Of a stretch of DNA of 16,699 bases, positions 8,624 through 16,699 are shown piece by piece; the first letter of the stretch is position 1; each line of letters starts with the position of its first letter. The notes under the pieces are model-generated. The model made no database searches. It saw nothing but the letters and a program-made list of their open reading frames with translations, and had not been told where the DNA came from. The stretch covers positions 1 through 16,699 of the forward strand of contig MCFG01000671.1 in the NCBI GenBank assembly GCA_002104895.1. The letters are read 5' to 3'. The stretch is from Anaeromyces robustus. Taxonomy: Eukaryota; Neocallimastigomycota; Neocallimastigomycetes; Neocallimastigales; Neocallimastigaceae. The position numbers were made by a program, and so were the translations under genes.

Positions 8624-10051
8624 ATGATGGAAAATTTAAAAATAGAATTTAGTGAAACCAATAAAGGAAAAGAACAAGTAGTTATAAATAGGAAATATAA
8701 ATTTAATTTACGGTACATAAAGAAGGATAATTTAAAAGTATATTATTTTACCGAATATAAAACAGTAAATAAATGTAAATCTTTCATTATTTTAAATAAA
8801 AAAAATGAAATAATAGAATATGAAAATTTACATAATCATTCAGAGAAAGAATTTGATGTATCAATTTCATTAGTAAAACATAATATTAAAGATGATATTA
8901 GAAAAAGTTCAATCCCTTTTGAAATAAATCCAAAGCGTATTTTTGACGAAATATCAGAAGAAATAGGTTTTATATGTCCTTAATATAATACAGTTAGATC
9001 CCAAACAACAAGATATATAAATAAAAAATTACCTTATAATATAATAACAAATTTTGATGAAATCCCGGATGAATCTGAATAATATAAAACAAAAATTTAT
9101 GATATTCAAAAATTCAAATATCTTAATTTTTTAATCACCATTTCAAGCAGAAATATTTATTAAATACAATGAAAATGATGGAACTTTTTATATCGCATCA
9201 ATATTTAGTAATTAAGCGTTTATAACAAGAGCATATGTTCCAGAAGTAAATAGTTTTTACACTACATCATTTTCAATATTAAATAATAAAAAACAAACGA
9301 CATATGAAACATTATTTGAAGAAATAAATAAATATTTGAAAAAATATAAAAATAATATTATTATTACTCCAAAGTATTTCCATTGTGATTTTGAAAAAGC
9401 AATATCTAATGCAATTAAGAAAACCTTTCCTAATTTAAACATTAGATATTGTGTATGGCATTATAAAAGATCATTAAAATTAATAAAAATAAATTATGTT
9501 ATAAAGAAATAGAAGATAATAAATATATATACATGTATTATAAAGCTATTTTAAACTTTCCATTTATAAATCCGGATTATATATTTGATATATACAATAA
9601 AATTAAAAGGGAATGTCAAGAAAACAATTATAATCAATTCTTAGATTTTTTAGAATATTTTAATGATACTTATTTACAGAGATATGATATAAAATATTGG
9701 AATTATTATAATGGTATAGAGCATATAACAAATAATGCTTCAGAGTCATTTAGTAAATATTTAAAATTATTATTTCAAAATAAACCAACTTTTTATAAAT
9801 TAATTCATAAATTAAAAAAAGAAGAATCATTATCTTTTAATGATTACCAAAGAAGAAATGAAGGAATTTGGAGTAAAAAAAGAAAAATAGTTAGAAGAAC
9901 TGATCAAATAAATATATTAATTGGAATGTACAAAGAAGCAGAGTCTAATTTAATTAATAATAATAAATGTAATAGAAATGAAATCATTGAATTATGGTTT
10001 GAATGCTTAAATATTTTAAATTCAAATTTCATTAATCTTATATCAATATAA
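8624..10051 (+). pseudogene. FLYWCH-MULE transposase relic 2 (several stops)
   Basis: Second copy of the same transposase family as 4994-6468, starting at ATG 8624 with closely similar first residues (IEFSETNKGKEQ). The first frame ends at 8983, where a GAA codon of relic 1 has become TAA. Later damage includes stops near 9081, 9162 and 9214 and small deletions around 9085-9110 and 9170. Catalytic positions remain readable: NDGTF (Asp at 9177-9179), HCDFEKA (Asp at 9387-9389), YCVWHYKRS and NNASESF (Glu at 9743-9745). A long intact C-terminal frame (9533-10051) starts MYYKAILNFPF and ends before 10052. The zinc-finger region reads VYYFTEYKTVNKCKSF, so the first Cys of relic 1 is lost. Not expected to make an active enzyme. 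Confidence 0.82.
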
Positions 10052-10077
10052 GATATAGATATAAAATTATTATTAAT

Positions 10078-10125
10078 ATCATAACAATAACAATAATAAT
10101 AACAATAACAATAACAATATCAATA
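10078..10125. repeat. AACAAT / AATAAT microsatellite
   Basis: Imperfect ATAACA/ATAAT repeats just after the end of MULE relic 2. No coding sense. Confidence 0.65.
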
Positions 10126-10191
10126 TAATTATAAATTTAAATCCTATTAATATCAATATTACATTATTATAAAAATATATAATTTACATTC

Positions 10192-10262
10192 TTATTTTAT
10201 TTTAACATTTCAAAATAATACTAATGAAATAAAATAAAATAAAATAAAATAAAATAAAATAA
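10192..10262 (+). repeat. Right direct repeat flanking MULE relic 2
   Basis: Contains TTTAACATTTCAAAATAATA and (AAAAT)n, matching 8495-8548 with two substitutions in the non-microsatellite part. Same orientation as the left copy. Confidence 0.65.
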
Positions 10263-10550
10263 ATGAGAAATGTAATAATATACAAGTACTAGTATATAAA
10301 CTCTCTTAAAAATTTTTTATATAACTGTGGCTTAAAAAATTTATATACATTTACAATATGAAATATGGCGTAAAGGGCCTGTCAATGCAAAAAATTTCAT
10401 GTACATTGCCGAAATTCCCTATACCCTATTTAAAGAATCATTTACGTAGAAATACTTGTACAAAAGATAATTGGAATAATTTTAAGTGAAATCAATTTTA
10501 ATAATTAAAATTAAATTAAATAAATAAAGTCAATTAATATAAACATTAAT

Positions 10551-10638
10551 GCTGCTGTATTGGATTTTGAACTTTTCAATGATCATAATGATAATGGAAT
10601 AGAATTACCTTATATTTTATTATAATTTTGGAAAATAA

Positions 10639-10688
<50 letters not shown>

Positions 10689-10853
10689 ATTCATTGATGA
10701 AAAATTTGATTCTACACCACAAGAGACAATGTTTTCAATGAGGATAAGCAGGTGCCTTTATCAATATTTGTGGTTTTTCTCGGATATCAAAGTGTGAAAC
10801 CAAATGTGTAGAACAAACTTTAAAAAACATTGGTTACAATTGTTAAAATTTTA
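10551..10853 (+). pseudogene. Coding-like remnant: poly-Asn tract and Cys-rich tail
   Basis: Three adjacent stretches in different frames have coding texture. 10551-10621 reads AAVLDFELFNDHNDNGIELP. The AAT tract and its right flank read poly-Asn, then EFIDEKFDSTPQETMFSM (from 10687). 10751-10853 reads AGAFINICGFSRISKCETKC, then VEQTLKNIGYNC, and ends at TAA, with five cysteines in 34 residues. Local G+C is above the surrounding spacer. It resembles a decayed gene, or exons of an unrecognised small gene. I do not recognise the family, and no complete frame exists. Confidence 0.35.
10639..10686 (+). repeat. (AAT)16 microsatellite
   Basis: Sixteen uninterrupted AAT triplets. In the frame that continues to GAATTCATTGATG it would encode poly-asparagine. 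Confidence 0.95.
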
Positions 10854-10859
10854 GTTTAA

Positions 10860-11437
10860 ATATTTTAATTGGTATTATTTTTTGTACAACATTTTTTTTG
10901 GATACATTGCTTTCTGCTATATACTTGAAATGTATAATTAAATGCTAAGCCATTTTATTTTACTTTTTTTAATAATAATAAATTAGTGCTTAAATTTATT
11001 TATAAAATATACATATTTATATTAATTTTACATAAAATATTTTTATATATAAATTTACTTGTTATAAATTGGAATAAACTTCATATGCATAAAAAATATT
11101 ACAATATATTATATATGTTAATTTATAGTGTTTTAAGATATAATAATTATTGAAATTATTCCATATTTTATATGTAGATGTTTTTATACAATAAGCAAAA
11201 TAAAAAAAAAATATATAAAATAAAATATTATTTAATTGTTATAATAATGTGTTTATTTAGAAATAGAATATATCTATTTGCTTTTGGTTTTTTTAACATA
11301 TAATATTATATAAAATTTTATTTTAAAAATATATTTTATGTATAATTTTAATTTCAAATTTTAAATTAAAAATATATTTTAAGTATAATTTTTTCTTTAA
11401 AAATAAAATTTTTTTATTAGATAAAATTAATTTATTA
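10860..11437. other. AT-rich spacer without a supportable gene
   Basis: Very AT-rich. About 11325-11395 contains two imperfect copies of a unit with AAATATATTTTA and GTATAATTTT. No open frame of note. Confidence 0.55.
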
Positions 11438-12077
11438 TGTATCAAAAGGTTAAACAAACGAAATAGGCTGAAAGTCATTAAATGTGGCTTGTAATAAATT
11501 TTGTCTTTTTTATTTAAAATTTAGTTTAAGAATATTATTATTTATTAAAGTTAAATAGTAATTAAATTTATAAATGTTTCTAACTATTGATATAAAAAAT
11601 TAATTAATAAAGATTATGGTTAAATCTTCAATTTGGATTATTCAGACGATAATCTCTTTTATGAAGAAAAAATATAAAAGTGATTTTTCTTCATATTTAT
11701 ATTTTTTTTTCTAAATTTAAACTATATAAATAAACTAACTAATATTACTAATAGAAAATGAGTTATTAGTAATAGAAAATGATTAATTATTAAAAGCATA
11801 AAAATATTATTAATACATTAATAATTATTATTTTTACAGAAATAAAATAATTTCTAAAATATTCTAATTATTAATAATAAAATTGATAAAATATTTAAAT
11901 TATTCTTAAACTATTTTTGAGGCTTGAATTAAATTTTAATTATTAATTATTATTAAATAAAAATTAATTTTATTATATTTATTAATATATTATTGTTTAA
12001 GGCTTGAAATAAATTTTAATTATTAATTATTATTAATAAAAAATAATTTTATTATATTTATTAATATATTATTGACA
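11438..12077 (-). repeat. 3' LTR of retrotransposon copy 2
   Basis: On the minus strand it starts TGTCAATA at 12077 and ends TTTTGATACA at 11438. It is about 75 bp longer than the LTR of copy 1, mainly because its first ~80 bp are duplicated (11921-12079). The A-run near its end is short (AAAAAAGACAAAATTT on the minus strand) where copy 1 has 23 A. The internal 11-bp hairpin is kept. Confidence 0.85.
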
Positions 12078-12079
12078 CG
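11921..12079 (-). repeat. 80-bp tandem duplication at the start of the LTR
   Basis: Units 11921-12000 and 12001-12079 both begin GGCTTGAA.TAAATTTTAAT and end near TTAATATATTATTG. Copy 1 has a single unit (about 3131-3208). The duplicated part is at the 5' edge of the LTR (the U3 side). Confidence 0.8.
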
Positions 12080-12108
12080 GTCCTCTTCCAAAGTCGGATT
12101 CCAGACGA

Positions 12109-13590
12109 CTAATGAAATTTTTCTAATCGTTCAATGTGAACGATTGGTGAGAATCTTGAACCGGAAGGGAGTTCTAGTTTAGCTGTGACCGGTGATAACA
12201 TTTCAATAATTTTGTAGGGGCCAAAACGTCTTAAGTCGAATTTTTTAGGTCTTCTTGAGGAGGGAACAAGATTCAGCCATACATAGTCATTAACCTTAAA
12301 ATCAGGGCCTGTGGCGCGTTTTTTATCAGCTTGTTGTTTGTAAATTAATTTATTTTTATTAATAATATTGTAAATTTTATTAAAGTGGCTTGACCAATCT
12401 AATGTAGTATATTCTGCAACATTAGAAGCATGTTGGGAGGAAACAAAAGGATCAAAATTAAGTTTATAGCCATAAACAATTTCAAATGGTGATTGAGAAG
12501 TAGTAGAGTTAACTGAATTATTAATAGCAAATTCAACAAGTGGTAAATAATAAGTCCAAAGTGCTGGTTTTTCAAATGTAATACAGCGTAAAACTTGGGA
12601 AACAATACCATTCATACGTTCCGCTTGGCCATTACTTTGATGGTGATGAGCAGTCGAGTAAAAGCAATTAACATTTAATGATTCTAAAAGCTTTTTCCAA
12701 AATCGGGAGGTAAATTGGCTTCCTCGATCTGATGTAATAGAAGCAGGTAATCCATGTAAAGAGAAAATATGTTTCATGAATAAATTGGCAATATCTTCAG
12801 CGGATGGAGTACCAGAAACAGGAATAAAGTGAACCATTTTACTAAATTGGTCGGAAACAGTCATAATAGAGTCGAAACCAGAGGATGGTGGAAGATCAGT
12901 GAGAAAATCGACATTAACATGAGTCATGTGTTCGTCCTAGTTTGAGAAACAATATTAATATGTCATCAATATAGGAAAAGGCGAATTTATCTAAGACTTC
13001 CGAGAGTATATCATTAAGAAAGTGGGAATGTGGCTGGGCGTTGGTAAGCCGAAAGGCATAACTTCGTACTCAAAGTGTCCGTATCTGGTACGAAAGGCAG
13101 TTTTGTATTGATCCCCTTCACGAATGCGAACCAAATTATAAGCTCCTGGTAGGTCTAATTTAGAGAAGACGGTACAACCTTGAACTCTATCTAATAAGTC
13201 TCTAATCAGAGGCAAAGGATAGGCATTCTTGATTGTGGCGTCATTTAGATTTCTGTAGTCAATTACCAAACGTTGAGATCCATCTTTCTTGGGGACAAAA
13301 AAGGTTGCGGCTCCAAAAGGTGATTTAGAACGTCGAATAAAACCATATCTAAGATTTTCTTCAAGATAAATCCTTAAACATTCTTCTTCTTCAACAGTTA
13401 ATGAATAAATTTTACTATAGAAAGGTATAGTATTAGGTTTTAAATCTATGGCGCAGTCGTAAATGCGGTGTGGCGGAAGCTCCTTTGGTTTACCTTCATC
13501 AAAAACTTCTTTAATTTCCATAAGTTCTTCTGGAATTTTGGGTTGTGTTTCTTCTTTAGGATTTAAATCTTCTTCGTCTGAATAATCCAA
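12109..13590 (-). pseudogene. Pol of retrotransposon copy 2 (internally deleted, frameshifted)
   Basis: Two fragments of the pol carried intact by copy 1. The first in coding order (13590 to about 12991) holds the pre-RT linker and RT motifs [20 protein letters not shown] and MPFGL, then loses frame through small indels between about 12940 and 13060. The YIDD codons survive at 12962-12973. At about 12925 the sequence jumps to the integrase catalytic core (THVNVDFL, SDRGSQF, GQAERMNG), which continues to the stop near 12109. The deletion corresponds to copy 1 bases 1108-2280 (1,173 bp) and removes the end of RT, RNase H and the integrase zinc domain. The apparent start (TTG at 13590) lies in LTR sequence. 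Differences from copy 1 are few, such as DEGKP for DERKP and NCFYS for NCLYS, so the damage is recent. Confidence 0.9.
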
Positions 13591-13707
13591 ATTGAAGATT
13601 TAACCATAATCTTTATTAATTAATTTTTTATATCGATAGTTAGAAACAATTTATAAATTTAATTACTATTTAACTTTAATAAATAATAATATTCTTAAAC
13701 TAAATTT

Positions 13708-13738
<31 letters not shown>

Positions 13739-13797
13739 TTTATTACAAGCCACATTTAATAACTTTCAGCCTATTTCGTTTGTTTAACCTTTTGATA
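13574..13797 (+). repeat. Inverted LTR 3' fragment fused to copy 2
   Basis: Matches copy 1 LTR 3476-3694 in the + orientation, including TCGTCTGAATAATCC, the run of 23 A (13709-13731) and the tail to CCTTTTGATACA. It abuts minus-strand pol within the shared ten bases TCGTCTGAAT (13574-13583). Confidence 0.88.
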
Positions 13798-14055
13798 CAT
13801 TTTTATATAATTAAAAAAAAAAAAAAAAAAAAAATTGAATGACTTGAAGTGAAAAATATTAACCAATAAAAATATTAATGGATATTATATATATATTAAA
13901 TAATTTTTTTAATTTTTAAACCATCATAAATTGAAATTTTAAATATTTAAAATTTCAATTATTTAAAATATTTTTTAATTATTTTTTGTTTTTTTAATTT
14001 TTAATGATTTATAATATTTATAATATTCATATTATTATGAAATGGATATTATTAA
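13798..14055. other. AT-rich spacer with A22 run and 32-bp palindrome
   Basis: A run of 22 A (13813-13834) is followed by AT-rich DNA. 13929-13960 is a perfect 32-bp palindrome with half-site AATTGAAATTTTAAAT. An ATG at 14042 starts a short frame (MDIIKIKM) that stops at once. Confidence 0.7.
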
Positions 14056-16689
14056 AATCAAAATGTAATAAATAAAATTGATATTGAAAATAATAATGAT
14101 AAATTTAAATTAAAATCCTATACAACTGCTATTGAAAATGAAAATATTAATGAATTAAAAAATTTAATTATTGAAAATAATAAAAAGTATCAAAAAGATA
14201 TTGTATTGGAACTTTACAATGAAAATTTACTCAATTCAAAAAGATTAAAATTTATAACTAAAAGTTTTACTAAATATTTAAATATATCATCATTATTAAT
14301 AAAAAAATTAATTAAAGATAATAATGTAAAGTTATTAGATATTATATTTGAAAATTTTAAATTTTTTGATGATGAATTCATTAAATATTTACTTATTCGT
14401 TATAAAAATAAAATACCAATATCTCAATCCGATTTTAATCAACAAATTTCAAATGAAAAATTTTATAACACCAATAATTATTTATGGTATATAGATACTG
14501 AAGACTGTTCTAAATATTTATTAATTGCATGTTTAAAAGGAAATAAAATTATGGTAAAATATTTTGTAGAACATGGAGCAGATATAAATAAAATAAATAA
14601 ACATGGCATACTACCACTATTTATTGCTTGTAAAGAAGGAAATGAATCTATAGTAAAATATTTAGTTGAACATGGGGCGGATATCAATAAAGAAAATATG
14701 TATAAAATTACACCGTTATTTGAAGCATGTAATAAAGGACATGAATTTATAGTAAAATATTTAGTAGAGCATGAAGCAGATATAAATAAAGAAAATAATT
14801 ATGGTGAAACACCAATATTTCATGCATGTGCCAATGGAAATGAATCCATAGTCAAATATTTAATAGAACATCATGCAAATATAAATAAAGTAAGTGAGTA
14901 TAATGGAACACCATTATTTAAAGCGTGTAAACATGAAAATGAAACTATAATAAAATATTTAATAGAACATGGAGCTGATATAAATAAAGCAAGTAATTGT
15001 GGTGAAACACCATTATTTAACGTGTGTAAAAGTGGAAATGAAATTTTAATAAAATATTTAGTAGAACATGGAGCAGATATAAATAAAGAAAACTATAATG
15101 GTGTAACACCATTATTTCATTCATGTGCCAATGGAAATGAAAATATAGTTAAATATTTAGTAGAACATGGAACAGATATAAGTAAAGAAACCATTAATGG
15201 TGAAACACCATTATTTAGCGCCTGTATAAGCGGAAATGAAAATATAGTAAAATATTTAGTGGAACATGGAGCAAATATAAATAAAATAGATAATCAGGGC
15301 AAAACACCATTATTTATTGCTTGTAGAAAAGGAAATGAATCTATAATAAGATTTTTAGTGGAACAAGGAGCAAATATAAATAAAATAGATAATCAGGGCA
15401 AAACACCATTATTTATTGCTTGTAGAAAAGGAAATGAATCTATAATAAGATTTTTAGTGGAACAAGGAGCAGATATAAATAAAGATACCATGGATGGTAT
15501 AACACCATTAATGGTAACTTTATTTGAAATATATAACCAAAAAAATGGAAATGAAACTATAATAAAATATTTAATAGAACATGGAGCTGATATAAATAAA
15601 GCAAGTAATTATGGTGAAACACCATTATTTGAAGCGTGTAAACATGGAAATGAAACTATAATAAAATATTTAATAGAACATGGAGCTGATATAAATAAAG
15701 CAAGTAATTATGGTGAAACACCATTATTTGAAGCGTGTAAACATGGAAATGAAACTATAATAAAATATTTAATAGAACATGGAGCTGATATAAACAAAGC
15801 AAGTAATTATGGTGAAACACCATTATTTGAAGCGTGTAAACATGGAAATGAAACTATAATAAAATATTTAATAGAACATGGAGCTGATATAAATAAAGCA
15901 AGTAATTATGGTGAAACACCATTATTTAACGTGTGTAAAAGTGGAAATGAAATTTTAATAAAATATTTAGTAGAGCATGAAGCAGATATAAATAAAGAAG
16001 AAAATAATTATGGTGAAACACCAATATTTCATTCATGTGCCAATGGAAATGAATCCATAGTCAAATATTTAGTAGAACATCATGCAAATATAAATAAAGA
16101 AAATAAGGATAATGAAACTCCATTATTTAACGCGTGTCAAAGTGGGAATGAAACCATAGTAAAATGTTTAATAGAATTTGGAACAGATATAAATAAAATA
16201 AGTAATAGTGGTGAAACAGCATTATATAACGCGTGTAGAAATGGAAATAAATCTTTAGTGAAATACTTAATTGAACATGGAATAACAAATATAAATAAAG
16301 AAAATAATAAAGGAGAAACAGTATTACATATTGCCTATTATAAGAAGTTCAAAAATATTATAAAATATTTAGTAGAACATGGAGCAAATATAAATAAAGA
16401 AATGAATAATGGGAAAACACTATTATATGGAGCATGTGAATATAGAAATAAGATAAATAAAATTTTTAGTGGAACTTGGAGCAGATGTAAATAAAAAATG
16501 AAAAATGGGAAAACACCATTACTGATAGCCTGTCAAAAAAGAAATGAAAATATAGTAAAATATTTATTAGAAAATGGAGCAACCATATATGATAATATAG
16601 TATTAGAGATTTCTTGTAAAAACGGTGATAAAGGTATAGTAAAGCAATTAGTAGAACATGAAATAAATACAAATATAAATATAATATAA
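14056..16689 (+). CDS. Ankyrin-repeat protein, about 22 repeats (minor frameshifts)
   Basis: Ankyrin repeats are helix-turn-helix units that bind other proteins; the partner cannot be told from sequence, and no enzyme domain, signal peptide or membrane span is seen. An Asn/Lys-rich N-terminal part of about 150 residues (for example TTAIENENINELKNLI) precedes about 22 repeats of 33 residues from near 14510 to the end. The consensus core is ETPLFEACKHGNETIIKYL then IEHGADINKASNYG. The start is unclear: the frame is open from 14056 with no ATG until 14551, while an ATG at 14042 lies in another frame, so a small indel or a missed 5' exon is likely. Near the end the frame slips at 16463-16467, giving a stop at 16492-16494, and slips back by 16498. 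Between them the other frame reads LVELGADVNKK, a normal repeat, so the protein probably continues to the TAA at 16687-16689. Nearest neighbour is the retroelement block; function unknown. Confidence 0.82.
15283..15480 (+). repeat. Two 99-bp tandem repeats within the ankyrin gene
   Basis: Units 15283-15381 and 15382-15480 are identical apart from one base near the end (AAT versus GAT, Asn to Asp). Each encodes one full ankyrin repeat beginning KIDNQGKTPLFIACRKGNES. Confidence 0.9.
15547..15942 (+). repeat. Three to four 99-bp tandem repeats within the ankyrin gene
   Basis: Units 15547-15645, 15646-15744 and 15745-15843 differ by a single T-to-C (silent, Asn codon). The fourth (15844-15942) is identical for about 70 bases, then switches to a sequence (NVCKSGNE) that matches an earlier repeat near 15020. 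Confidence 0.9.
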
Positions 16690-16699
16690 TATAAATATA

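Larger units (their letters stand above)
11438..13797 (-). mobile_element. Rearranged retrotransposon copy 2 with inverted LTR fragment
   Basis: Read on the minus strand the order is: an inverted LTR tail, a 5' part of pol, a deletion junction, the 3' part of pol, and a full 3' LTR. Pol and LTR match copy 1 at near-identical level. On the right the pol sequence is joined head-on to an LTR tail of opposite orientation (13574-13797), so both outer ends of the block carry the same LTR 3' terminus facing outward (TGTATCAAAAGG at 11438; CCTTTTGATACA ending at 13797). Protease, gag and a normal 5' LTR are missing. I see no obvious target-site duplication around the composite. Confidence 0.85.

Noticed and set aside
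9257-9442. Minus-strand frame within MULE relic 2
   Set aside because: Antisense to the recognisable DDE region of the transposase relic.
8231-10380. GCCA/GGCGTA motifs on both sides of MULE relic 2 as terminal inverted repeats
   Set aside because: Similarity is limited to about seven bases (TACGCCA), with several alternative pairings; not enough for element ends.
14478-14687. Minus-strand frame within the ankyrin gene
   Set aside because: Antisense reading of repeat units, which stay open by periodicity.
16466-16672. Minus-strand frame at the window end
   Set aside because: Antisense to the ankyrin C-terminal repeats and rich in chance hydrophobic codons.

Overview
The window looks like a repeat-dominated stretch of an extremely AT-rich eukaryotic (fungal-type) nuclear genome. 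Clues are poly-A/T and AAAT/AAAAT/AAT microsatellites, a Ty3/gypsy LTR retrotransposon, FLYWCH-MULE transposase relics and a long ankyrin array built from near-identical 33-residue units rich in Asn, Lys and Ile. This style (repeat core like YLVEHGADINKEN, AT-rich spacers) fits an anaerobic gut fungus (Neocallimastigomycota) best in my judgement. That placement is inference from style, and other AT-rich eukaryotes are not excluded. I see no rRNA, tRNA, CRISPR or prokaryotic operon features.

Layout. 1-3694: 3' part of a Ty3/gypsy element on the + strand (protease, reverse transcriptase, RNase H, integrase, then the 3' LTR); pol is open and all visible catalytic motifs are kept. 3695-4993: AT-rich spacer with tandem duplications. 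4994-6858: first FLYWCH/MULE transposase relic, frameshifted, with a 366-bp insertion flanked by a 64-bp duplication near its 3' end. 6885-8486: spacer holding a 15-bp tandem repeat, an LTR tip and a C2H2 zinc-finger scrap stitched together. 8487-10262: second MULE relic, framed by a direct repeat. 10262-11437: spacer with a poly-Asn/Cys-rich coding-like remnant. 11438-13797: a second, rearranged copy of the same retrotransposon on the - strand, with an internal deletion and an inverted LTR fragment joined to its 5' side. 14056-16689: ankyrin-repeat protein gene with about 22 repeats, disturbed by small frameshifts.

There is no operon-like cooperation between the genes. The retrotransposon and MULE proteins are selfish replication functions, and the ankyrin gene is the only candidate host gene. 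The most informative signals are structural: the two oppositely oriented retroelement copies, two microhomology junctions in copy 2, the dispersed GTGCATTTCGGAAT repeat, recent 99-bp duplications in the ankyrin array, and several homopolymer indels that could be decay or sequencing error. I found no convincing new defence or catalytic system here.
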